Origin: AP-15 sp963747735
GTDB lineage: Bacteria; Pseudomonadota; Alphaproteobacteria; ATCC43930; CGMCC-115725
Length of the DNA stretch: 15,405 nucleotides
Direction: 5' to 3'
Assembly: GCA_963747735.1 (NCBI GenBank)
Contig: CAVVGE010000028.1
Location: 1-15,405 of the forward strand
Each line of letters begins with the position of its first letter. Positions within the stretch are counted from its first letter, which is position 1. Both the position numbers and the translations under genes were made by a program. Below the pieces are notes generated by a model. That model made no database searches. It was given only the letters and a program-made list of their open reading frames with translations, and was not told where the DNA came from. Below, piece by piece: positions 6,722 to 13,041 of the stretch.

Positions 6722-9015
6722 TCTGCGGCCTCCGGCAGGTCTGCAAGGATGTCAGCGGCGGCGAGATCGGCGCGCCGCAAATCTTCCTCGCGCGCGGACA
6801 AGACGCCGATAAAGCCGTCGAGACCGCGCAGCGGCAGCTGTGCGACGACGCTCTTGTCGCCCTGGACCAGCAGGAACAACCCCTCGCCGCCCGGCAAGCC
6901 GCGCAGCGCCGCGAATTGCCCGGAGGTCAGCTTCAGCCCGTCCTCATAGTCCTCGCGGGTGCCGCGCAGGTTCGCCAGATGGAACTGCGACGGGCACTGC
7001 TCGACGAGGATGTTGGCGATGCCGCTGTCGATGATGTCGCGCGGGCTTTGGGTGATAAAGACAACCGCGCCGTTGCGGCTGCGGATCGTGCGCAGCTGCT
7101 GTTCGATGATCGCGCGGAAGGCCGGGTCGATCAGCGCCCGCCAGCCTTCGTCGCACGGGATCAGGAGCGGCGTGCCGTCGAGCAGCAATGATATCCGGTG
7201 ATAGAGGTAGGCCAAAGCTGGCCCGCGCGCCCGCTCGTTCTCCAACAGCGCCGTCGTGTCGAAGCCGGCGAGATCGCCAAACCGGATGGTGTCGACCGGC
7301 GCGTCGATGACCCAGCCGAGCTCGCCGCCCCAACACCACTTGTCGAGCCGCTTCCCCGCCCTTTCCGGCTCGTTGTCGAAAAACGCGCGCAATTCGCCGA
7401 GCCCGCGGTCCTCGGGCGGCAATTGCATGACCGTCGCGAGCCCCAAAGCGAGGCGGCGGCACTCCTCTTCGGTCATTCGGCCGCCGATGCAGCCGCGGAT
7501 CAGGTCGGAGAGGAACTCGAGGCTGCGCAGGCTCGCATCGAGCGCCTTCAAGGGTGCGAGATGCGGTTCGCCGGCCCCGAGCACCGCGTAGTCGCCGGCG
7601 AGGCGATGGATCAGCAGGTCCCAGCCGCGCTTGTGGTCGAGGGCGACGATCCGGGCGCGGCCCGCGGTCATCGCGATCAGGAACGCGACGAGGGTCGTCT
7701 TGCCCGACCCCGTGGCGCCGGTGACGAGGGTGTTGCCGACATCGCCGACCTGCCAATGAAAGCGGTAGGGGGTGCCGGCGAGGGTGCGGAAGACCGCGAC
7801 CGGCGGCCCCGGCCAATGCCCGCGCTCATCGCCCGCCGGCCAGTTGTACAAGGGCGCAAAGGCGGCGAAGTTGGAGGACTTCACAAACCCCGGCCGCGGC
7901 CGCCAGAAGCCGCCTCCGGGCAGCATCGAGAGATAAGCGGCCGGCAGCGCGTGCGTCATCCGGGTTGCGACGAGGCCGCAGGATGCGAGGTCGCGCCACG
8001 CGGCGTTGCCGACCTCGGCAAGCGCGCCCCGGCTGTCGGCAAAGGCGATCAGCACCAGGCTGTGGTCGCCGAGGACCCATTTGCGCGACATCAGCTCGTC
8101 GGCCGCCAGGGTCAGCGCCTCGGATTGGCTCAACGCCTTGTCGCCCGCCGCCAGCATCTTGTGTTGCTTGCGCCCGACCGCTCCCATCCCGGCGGCATTC
8201 GACAGAAAGCGGTAGGACTGCATCAAGGTCGAGCGGTAAGGGGCGGTCGCCAGCCCGTGGAACATGCCGGGCCAGGTCGTCGCCGGGTATTCCTTGAAGG
8301 CGAACATCGCGGCATAGGCCGGGGCGCCGGCGCCGTCGATCTCGATGTGCCTCCTCCGAAACCGCAATGCCTCGGAGAACATCGCATGGCCCATGCGGCC
8401 GGTCGTGGCGCCGATCGGCCGCCGCACCCCGGTCATCGCGAAGACAATCGCTTCGGCGATCTCGTCGAACACCACCTGCCCGCGCCGGATATAACGCAAG
8501 CGGCGCAGCCCGAACCCGCCAAGCTGCGCCTGCAGCAGGTCGCAGACCTCGGTCAGCCGGTTCCTGCGCTCGTCGATCCCGGCCCGCGGGTCGCTGCGCG
8601 CATCGGCTAGAAAGCGCGCCAGGCTCTGCGCCGCGACATTCGGCGGATGGAGCTGGACCGCGAGATAGAGCCGGTTCTGATAGAGCGCGCCGCCGTAGAG
8701 GCGCTCGCGGTAGGCGCTATCGAGCTCGTGAGCGAACGGCGCGCGGTGCAGCCCGGCCTCGCAGGACAAAGGCTCGGCTTCGCCGCGGCACTGGTAGACC
8801 GTCAGCTCGACATCCTCGGCCGCGATGTTCTTGAGCGCGTTGTGCAGCTGCTCGAACCAGCGGGCGATGTCGGCCGCGTCGGCGGTGTCGGGGAAGACGC
8901 CCTCGACCGTGAACATCGCCAGCACCCCGTTGCCCCGGGTCAGCACCACATCGTCGGCGATGTGGTCTTCGAGCGGGATCTTGTCGCCGAACAGGGTCTC
9001 GGGACGCTTACGCAC
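6718..9015 (-). CDS. virB4: VirB4 ATPase of the type IV secretion system
   Basis: VirB4 is the largest and most conserved ATPase of the system, needed for pilin extraction and substrate transfer. It is 765 residues. The N-terminal CagE/TrbE-VirB domain covers about the first 400 residues. The C-terminal RecA-like domain has Walker A GATGSGKTT at about 433-441, Walker B LLIPCDEGW with Asp-Glu at about 622-623, and the conserved FITQSPRDIIDSGIANILVE region after it. I chose the GTG at 9015 (VRKRPETLFGDKIPLEDH) because a GAGGTGG ribosome binding site lies about six bases upstream and the start overlaps the virB3 stop by eight bases. The open frame runs 22 codons further upstream, but that part lacks family character. 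Confidence 0.96.
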   Translation of the reverse strand: MRKRPETLFGDKIPLEDHIADDVVLTRGNGVLAMFTVEGVFPDTADAADIARWFEQLHNALKNIAAEDVELTVYQCRGEAEPLSCEAGLHRAPFAHELDSAYRERLYGGALYQNRLYLAVQLHPPNVAAQSLARFLADARSDPRAGIDERRNRLTEVCDLLQAQLGGFGLRRLRYIRRGQVVFDEIAEAIVFAMTGVRRPIGATTGRMGHAMFSEALRFRRRHIEIDGAGAPAYAAMFAFKEYPATTWPGMFHGLATAPYRSTLMQSYRFLSNAAGMGAVGRKQHKMLAAGDKALSQSEALTLAADELMSRKWVLGDHSLVLIAFADSRGALAEVGNAAWRDLASCGLVATRMTHALPAAYLSMLPGGGFWRPRPGFVKSSNFAAFAPLYNWPAGDERGHWPGPPVAVFRTLAGTPYRFHWQVGDVGNTLVTGATGSGKTTLVAFLIAMTAGRARIVALDHKRGWDLLIHRLAGDYAVLGAGEPHLAPLKALDASLRSLEFLSDLIRGCIGGRMTEEECRRLALGLATVMQLPPEDRGLGELRAFFDNEPERAGKRLDKWCWGGELGWVIDAPVDTIRFGDLAGFDTTALLENERARGPALAYLYHRISLLLDGTPLLIPCDEGWRALIDPAFRAIIEQQLRTIRSRNGAVVFITQSPRDIIDSGIANILVEQCPSQFHLANLRGTREDYEDGLKLTSGQFAALRGLPGGEGLFLLVQGDKSVVAQLPLRGLDGFIGVLSAREEDLRRADLAAADILADLPEAAE

Positions 9016-9331
9016 TGCTCGCCACCTCGCGGCCCGATCGCGCCCGTTGCGTCGGCAGGCTTTCCAGGGTGCGCCCGGCAACGGCCGTCAGCCCCCACAG
9101 CCGCAATGTGCGGAACCAGTGGTAATCCCATGAGGTCAGCCGCCGCAGCCCGAGATGGATCGGCACCGCCGCCGCCCAGAACAGCACCGGTGAGCGCCAC
9201 ACATTCGGCGCCGACAATTCGAGACCGGCGGCAAAGGTGACCATCACGTTCAAGGCCAGCGCCTCGAACGGCACGCCCCAGGTCAAGGCCGGGCGCGTCA
9301 ACGCGAGGTACAAAATCTCGCGGCCCGCCAT
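9008..9331 (-). CDS. virB3: VirB3 inner-membrane protein of the type IV secretion system
   Basis: VirB3 is a small inner-membrane protein that associates with VirB4 and pilin. With the ATG at 9331 the product is 107 residues (MAGREILYLALTRPALTWGV), the usual size. It carries the family hallmark LTRPALTWGVPFEALALN near the N-terminus, followed by two hydrophobic stretches (about 21-36 and 48-63). A Trp-rich region (SWDYHWFRTLRLW) follows. The frame is open upstream into virB2, but the chosen ATG sits one base after the virB2 stop and gives the canonical N-terminus. The stop lies inside the first codons of virB4, eight bases of overlap. Confidence 0.92.
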   Translation of the reverse strand: MAGREILYLALTRPALTWGVPFEALALNVMVTFAAGLELSAPNVWRSPVLFWAAAVPIHLGLRRLTSWDYHWFRTLRLWGLTAVAGRTLESLPTQRARSGREVASSA

Positions 9332-9332
9332 A

Positions 9333-9536
9333 TCAGCCGGCGCCCAGGAACGTCTGCACCACCCAGGAGGCGCAGACCAGCACCGCGCCGCCGCCGATCG
9401 CACTCCAGAAATGGCCCCAGCTGCCGTGCAGCATCGCCCGCGCCCCTGCGATCGCGACGGCGATGATCACCAGGGTCGTCCCAAAGGTGCCGGTCACAAA
9501 GCTCGAGATCGATTGCGCAATCGTCAGCCACGACAT
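9333..9536 (-). CDS. virB2: VirB2/TrbC-type pilin, short form without a long leader
   Basis: The 67-residue product has two hydrophobic segments (about 18-36 and 45-63) separated by the short polar loop MLHGSWGHFW. The motif FGTTLVIIAVAIAGARAM is typical of the TrbC/VirB2 pilin family. Most VirB2 precursors carry a long cleavable leader. Here the frame cannot be extended, because a TAG (the virB1 stop) lies in the same frame two codons upstream of the ATG. The protein is therefore made at about the size of a mature pilin. A GGAGG ten bases upstream supports the start. Its position between virB1 and virB3 supports the identity. Confidence 0.88.
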   Translation of the reverse strand: MSWLTIAQSISSFVTGTFGTTLVIIAVAIAGARAMLHGSWGHFWSAIGGGAVLVCASWVVQTFLGAG

Positions 9537-9539
9537 CGA

Positions 9540-10070
9540 CTATTTCCCTCCGGTTGCAAAAACGAGATCCGGCCCGGTCGGTGCGGGCCTAGCGAACGGG
9601 TCTGGCGGAGACGCCGGCAACGGGATGGCGGCAACCGGGATCGGCGGTGTCTTGGCACCAGCCGCCTTGATGCTGTCGACGGCGGCGATGACCGCCGCCG
9701 CGTAGCCGTTCGCGATCCCGCGTGACGGACTGCCGGTGTTGTAGCGGCTGTAGAGCTCGATCAGCCGGGCGGCGGCCGCGGCCGCCTGGCACGGCTCTAA
9801 CGCCTCGGCGACACCCAGGCCCAGCAATGAAAGATTATGGCTGTTGATCTGCCAGAGACCGAGATCGACCGAGTGTCCGGCGGCGATCCGCCGCCGCGCC
9901 GCGGCGACGACACCCGCACCGTGCAGCACCTCTCCCGAGGTGTCGTCGCGCAACGTCAGCGGCTCGAGGCCGCTTTCCTGCCGCGCAATCCCGACCAGCA
10001 TCGCCGGGTCCATCGTCGGCGCGCAGTGCAGCGCTACCGCCAGTGCCAAGGGCACGGTGAGCGCGGTCAT
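9540..10070 (-). CDS. virB1: VirB1 lytic transglycosylase
   Basis: VirB1 locally cuts peptidoglycan so that the secretion apparatus can be assembled. The product is 176 residues with a soluble lysozyme-like (SLT) domain at about 18-135. The catalytic Glu is residue 32 in IARQESGLEP. The conserved DLGLWQINSHNL region is at 69-80, and the YNTGSP...IANGYAAAV region at about 110-127. A Pro/Ala-rich tail (about 140-176) follows. The N-terminus (MTALTVPLALAVALHCAP) is hydrophobic and may act as a signal, with no clear cleavage site. This is the first gene of the secretion operon. It is preceded by a gene-free stretch, so the promoter should lie there. Its stop is in the same frame as virB2. Confidence 0.92.
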   Translation of the reverse strand: MTALTVPLALAVALHCAPTMDPAMLVGIARQESGLEPLTLRDDTSGEVLHGAGVVAAARRRIAAGHSVDLGLWQINSHNLSLLGLGVAEALEPCQAAAAAARLIELYSRYNTGSPSRGIANGYAAAVIAAVDSIKAAGAKTPPIPVAAIPLPASPPDPFARPAPTGPDLVFATGGK

Positions 10071-10192
10071 CGCGCGTCACCGCAGCCCGGCGCGCGGCCG
10101 CGAGCACAGTTCCCAATCGGAGATTGTGGACGGTAGGCCGGCGTTCTACACACGCACAGCTGGCGCATGGAAGGCTCTCCATTCGTCAGTCA

Positions 10193-10229
10193 GGTGCGGG
10201 GCCGGTGGTGCGAACACCGGTCCCGCACC
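10193..10229. repeat. 15-bp inverted repeat, 7-base spacer
   Basis: Left arm GGTGCGGGGCCGGTG (10193-10207) and right arm CACCGGTCCCGCACC (10215-10229) match at 14 of 15 positions. The one mismatch (10201/10221) becomes a G-U pair in RNA of the + strand. The spacer is GTGCGAA. No T-tract follows on either side, so it is not a standard terminator. It lies about 120 bases upstream of virB1 and could be an operator, an attenuator or part of a transfer origin. Confidence 0.7.
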
Positions 10230-10427
10230 GCCCACCGGGTGTCCCCCAGCGGGCTCGCGGGGCAAAAACTCGCCCGGCATAAAACCGGAAGTCAAGCGTC
10301 AGATTGCTGCGCCCGGCGGCGGGCGGCAAATGGACAGGCGGGCGCGCTACCGGCTGCATCCCAGCGGCCAAGGCCGGTCAAAGCCGCAGAAATCCTCGGG
10401 TCCGGGCGGCTCTGAAGCCGGCTGTCC

Positions 10428-10459
10428 GCGCGCCGGTTTTGCGCGCCAAACCGGCGCGC
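10428..10459. repeat. perfect 12-bp inverted repeat, 8-base spacer
   Basis: GCGCGCCGGTTT (10428-10439) is the exact reverse complement of AAACCGGCGCGC (10448-10459). The spacer TGCGCGCC is itself GC-rich. There is no T-run after it on either strand. Perfect arms of this length in a gene-free region suggest a protein binding site or a cruciform. The function is unknown. Confidence 0.7.
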
Positions 10460-10536
10460 ATCACTGCTGCAGTGCGACACCGGCGGCCGCGCGCAGCACA
10501 CCGGCACTGCGGCGGTCTCGTCCAAATGCCGTCAAT

Positions 10537-10567
10537 GCGCGCTGGCCATCGGGGGCCCCCAGCGCGC
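10537..10567. repeat. 9-bp inverted repeat enclosing GGGGGCCC
   Basis: GCGCGCTGG (10537-10545) pairs exactly with CCAGCGCGC (10559-10567). The 13-base loop contains part of the palindrome GGGGGCCCCC (10551-10560), so alternative pairings are possible. It is the third hairpin in the same gene-free stretch. Confidence 0.55.
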
Positions 10568-10885
10568 TCGCGAGTGCGCTAGATATTTCGGAAAAGACAG
10601 CGAATGCCTGCCTTCCAGCCGGTCCTTCCGGAAGAACGACTTGCCCTATCGGGTGCAGCAAATCGGCCTGCCGGTCGGCGCACACCGCCGCCGGGCACGA
10701 GTTCGCGTTCGCGTCGTGCAAGACGGCCGGCCAATGCCTCGATGTGTCAATTTCCGGTCGCCGCGCGGATCGAATTCCGACCGCCAGCACAATCGCAATT
10801 CGCGCGAAGCGAAGCCAGAGCAGCGATTCGGGGTCCGGGCTCTGACCTCGCGGGGCTGGGTCGGGCCCCTGACCCGTCGCCTTCG

Positions 10886-11329
10886 CTACGGTTGTTGCCG
10901 CACGATCCTGAGAAACGCCTCGGGGGTGATGATCGCCACACCGCCGTAGCTGCCGATCGAGAGGAGGTCATGGTCACGGCTGACGAGGTACCCGGCCCCG
11001 GCGGCAACCGCGCAGGCGACGATCTTGTCATCGTCCGGATCGCGCGGCCCCGCTCCCGGTATCGGCGGCGGATCGTCGATTACAGAAGCGAGCGTCAGGA
11101 GGTCGGCGCGATACTGCCCGACCTGCTCGGGCGAATAATCGTAGCGCGCCGACAAGCGCGGGCTGTCGAGCAGCACCTTCACCGCTTCATCGACGATCTC
11201 GACCGAAAGATACAGATCGACAGCGCCATCGACGACAAAACCGAGGAGCGCGTTCGAGGCTCCGGCCGAGTTGGCGCGGCTCAGAAAAGCGCTGACGAGA
11301 AGGTTGGCGTCGAATACCGCCTTAATCAT
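10886..11329 (-). CDS. PIN-domain toxin (putative endoribonuclease) of a toxin-antitoxin pair
   Basis: The 147-residue product starts MIKAVFDANLLVSAFL, the classic PIN-domain beginning with the first metal-binding Asp at residue 7. Further acidic residues are where the fold needs them: Glu44 and Glu48 in SVEIVDEAVKVL, the Asp cluster 97-101 in RDPDDDKIVACA, and Asp119 in SRDHDLL. PIN toxins of this type are metal-dependent RNases, neutralised by a cognate antitoxin. The layout matches the COG1569-like plasmid toxins. The ATG lies inside the end of the AbrB-type antitoxin gene (eight bases of overlap), so the two are translated together, antitoxin first. The RNA target cannot be told from the sequence. 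The likely role is plasmid maintenance. Confidence 0.88.
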   Translation of the reverse strand: MIKAVFDANLLVSAFLSRANSAGASNALLGFVVDGAVDLYLSVEIVDEAVKVLLDSPRLSARYDYSPEQVGQYRADLLTLASVIDDPPPIPGAGPRDPDDDKIVACAVAAGAGYLVSRDHDLLSIGSYGGVAIITPEAFLRIVRQQP

Positions 11330-11624
11330 GCCGCGGCCGGCGGCGCCGCGCGCGGCGAACCGTCTTCACCTCCTCGTCGATCATCTGTTCGGCCTGCTCG
11401 GGCGACAATTCCGGCTGTCCGGCGCGGACCCCAACCTGGTCGATCAGCTTCAGGATCCGTGCCCCGGCCTGCCGGCGGGCGGCCGCGGCGCGGCGGGTGA
11501 ATGTCACGCTGCCCTCGAACACGTGCGCTTCGAGCTCCTCACCTTCATGCACGGCAAGCTTCGCGCGCATCTCATCCGAGAGCGCGATGCGCAGCTCGCC
11601 GTCGCGTATATGCGCTTTGGGCAT
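11322..11624 (-). CDS. AbrB/MazE-type antitoxin
   Basis: The product is 100 residues. Residues 4-45 (AHIRDGELRIALSDEMRAKL, then EGEELEAHVFEGSVTFTR) form a swapped-hairpin AbrB-like DNA-binding domain. A basic helical tail follows, with LSPEQAEQMIDEEVKTVRRA and a very basic end (RRARRRRPRHD), which probably wraps the toxin. I chose the ATG at 11624 (MPKAHIRDGE), with GGCGGA upstream, because the domain begins there. The frame is open 28 codons further but without family character. The ATG overlaps the last stop of the decayed ATP-binding gene as TGATG, so the pair was probably co-transcribed with it. Antitoxins of this kind usually repress their own operon. No operator was identified. Confidence 0.85.
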   Translation of the reverse strand: MPKAHIRDGELRIALSDEMRAKLAVHEGEELEAHVFEGSVTFTRRAAAARRQAGARILKLIDQVGVRAGQPELSPEQAEQMIDEEVKTVRRARRRRPRHD

Positions 11625-11979
11625 CAGCGTTCCGCCGGTTTCCGTGGTTTGTATAGCACGGCCAGCAACGTGTTGCGCCGTCGAGACGGGCGCGCCACCA
11701 GCCGACAAAGCAGGCGACGAACGGGCTTGCCGGGGAAGCGGCGGTTGGCGCCATTCGCAAAACAGCGCCGCCGCCCGATAGCGCCTGCTCCCCGCCGCCC
11801 CGGCGGCCGCCTCCGGTCTCGATCAGCCCGTTGTTGCGCAGCACCACGATCCCCGAATTCCAATGCCCGCCGCTCGGCTTCTTGCCGAGTGCGGCGGCGA
11901 GCGCCGCGGCATCCATAAATCGCCCGCCTTGCGCCGCCAGGGCGCGCAGCATCTCGGGCGCCGGCGCCGGCAGCCGCGC

Positions 11980-12110
11980 AGCCGCGCACACCACAAAGCG
12001 AGCCGCCCGGCCGGCGGCGATGGCGCCGGCGGCGATTGCAGCCGGGTTGCCGGGGCCGGCGGCGATGGCGCCGGCGGCGATTGCAGCCGGGTTGCCGGGG
12101 CCGGCGGCGC
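11980..12110. repeat. 45-bp tandem duplication inside the pseudogene
   Basis: Two identical 45-bp copies lie head to tail at 12011-12055 and 12056-12100, starting CCGGCGGCGATGGCG, followed by nine bases of a third copy (12101-12109). In one minus-strand frame each copy encodes PGNPAAIAAGAIAAG. Perfect identity between the copies suggests a recent slippage or unequal-crossover event. The length is a multiple of three, so frame is kept. Confidence 0.9.
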
Positions 12111-12386
12111 GCCGATCGCAGTTGCAGGTGGCGATGGACCTGCCGCCAGCACCGTAATCTGTTCCAGCCGTCGGGCGAGTTCGCGGTTCTCCTGTTCGAG
12201 ACCCGCGATTCGTTCCCGCGCCGCCGCCAGCTCGCGCTTGAGCTGGGTGTATCTCCGGTGTGACCACCGCGACCCGCGCCCCCGCCGCCAGCAGCCGCTC
12301 GACATACCCCTTGGCCGCGTACGTCTTGCCCGAGCCGGCCGTGCCGACGATCGCGATCCGCCCGTCGAGCGCATCGGAGGAGCGGG

Positions 12387-12540
12387 GTGCGGTTTCCGGC
12401 GATCTGGACGTTTGACAGCTCGCGCACGCCAAGGCGCGGCGAGCGGCTGGCAGCACCGCGCGCACTCGCCCCGGTCGACCTGACGGCGATCGTCGTCGCC
12501 CTCGCCGCCCAAGCACCGGATACGGGCGACACTGCGCAGA
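12387..12540 (+). pseudogene. inverted fragment of the ATP-binding protein gene
   Basis: On the + strand, opposite to everything around it, the sequence from 12387 encodes VRFPAIWTFDSSRTPRRGER, then LAAPRALAPVDLTAIVVALA and AQAPDTGDTAQ. This reads like the segment that normally follows the ATPase core of the same protein. If 12387-12531 is turned around, the minus-strand reading becomes GHGLLASAQ followed directly and in frame by VRFPAIWTFDSSRT. That is the order expected for the family. The right junction lies at the 8-bp palindrome CTGCGCAG (12532-12539). I see no matching repeat at the left junction. The fragment has no start signal of its own. Confidence 0.65.
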
Positions 12541-12910
12541 AGCCAAGAGCCCGTGGCCCGGCGCCCACAGATCAGCCTCGTTGAGCACCAAGTGCAGCCG
12601 CTCGGCATGCGCCTCATAGAGGGCCTCGGCAAACGCCGCCATGAACCGCCGGCTGGCGGCACTGCTGCCCAGTTCGGAAAGGTCGACAATTGAGGCGATC
12701 GCCTGGCGCGCGATCAGCCGGCCGAGTGCGGCGCCCATTTCCGCACCGAACGGCACGTCGGCATGCCGGCCGCCGAACACGACAACCGGGTAGCCGGGGG
12801 CCGCGCTATCGGCGCCGGCGCGCAAGCCCCACCAAACCCCGAGCGGATTGGACAGGACAGCCGGCGCTCCCCTCACGGCAGCAGCCGCCGCTTCAGCGGC
12901 CACAGATAAA

Positions 12911-12917
12911 CCTCCTT
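12911..12917 (-). promoter_or_regulatory. strong ribosome binding site of the decayed ATP-binding gene
   Basis: AAGGAGG lies seven bases before the GTG at 12903. It fixes the original start of the decayed gene. Ribosomes may still load here and translate a short nonsense product. Confidence 0.6.
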
Positions 12918-13041
12918 GACGAACCGGGTATCGGACCCCGTTCATGATCCATTCGAGGCTCCTATAGCCGAGAACCAGCCCAAACTCCAGTTGAGCCGGG
13001 TGGGCGTTCGTCATCCGGTGCTGCCGTCACGGCGGCCAGCC

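Larger units (their letters stand above)
10071..10885. other. gene-free region between toxin gene and virB operon
   Basis: No open frame here has a convincing start, ribosome binding site and coding character on either strand. The stretch should contain the promoter of the virB operon, but I cannot place a -35/-10 pair with confidence. It contains three strong inverted repeats (annotated separately) and a 10-bp palindrome CTTCCGGAAG at 10625-10634. A weaker GGGTC...GACCC inverted repeat at 10858-10875, just after the toxin stop, might end that transcript but has no T-run. An origin of transfer is possible because clustered inverted repeats next to transfer genes are typical, but I see no recognised nic site. 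Confidence 0.55.
11624..12903 (-). pseudogene. scrambled remnant of a large ATP-binding protein (HerA/DUF87-like) gene
   Basis: Several pieces of one ATPase remain, in different frames and out of order. Reading along the minus strand, a GTG at 12903 with an ideal AAGGAGG seven bases upstream starts VAAEAAAAAV. NPLGVWWGLRAGAD, a DLSELGSSAASRRFMAAF stretch and LHLVLNEADLWAPGHG (about 12845-12535) follow. A segment lying in the opposite orientation (12387-12540) comes next. Only then comes the P-loop, GTAGSGKTYAAKGYVERLL, at about 12345-12290. After a frameshift, a coiled coil (ELAAARERIAGLEQENRELA) covers about 12240-12180. A winged-helix-like piece (LGKKPSGGHWNSGIVVLRNN) covers about 11895-11830. 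A further frameshift leads to NTLLAVLYKPRKPAER and a stop at 11624. In the family as I recall it, the P-loop piece directly precedes the PLGVWWGL piece. The Walker B Asp is also Asn here (LVLNEAD). No functional ATPase can be made. Confidence 0.75.

Noticed and set aside
7198..8610. Long + strand frame of 470 codons opposite virB4
   Set aside because: It is the antisense of a highly conserved ATPase. The composition is Arg/Gly/Ala-rich without motifs and there is no ribosome binding site. The same holds for other long + strand frames opposite virB11, virB10, virB9, virB8 and repC.
10428..10459. A transcription terminator for the toxin operon
   Set aside because: The stem is perfect but no T-tract follows on either strand, and it lies more than 400 bases beyond the toxin stop.
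10458..10850. A + strand frame with a Cys-rich stretch (KCRQCALAI...RECARYFG) that recalls a zinc finger
   Set aside because: There is no start codon with a ribosome binding site, the frame has no plausible beginning or end, and the stretch lies over a hairpin. It could be a decayed gene, but I cannot support it.
11980..12110. CRISPR-like repeats
   Set aside because: The two 45-bp copies are directly adjacent with no spacers, and no cas genes are present. It is a simple tandem duplication.
11572..13014. A single intact 480-residue protein on the minus strand
   Set aside because: The frame is open for its whole length, but protein character appears in it only in patches; other patches lie in the other minus frames and on the + strand. 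Its end runs into the antitoxin gene in the wrong frame. GC-rich sequence keeps frames open by chance.
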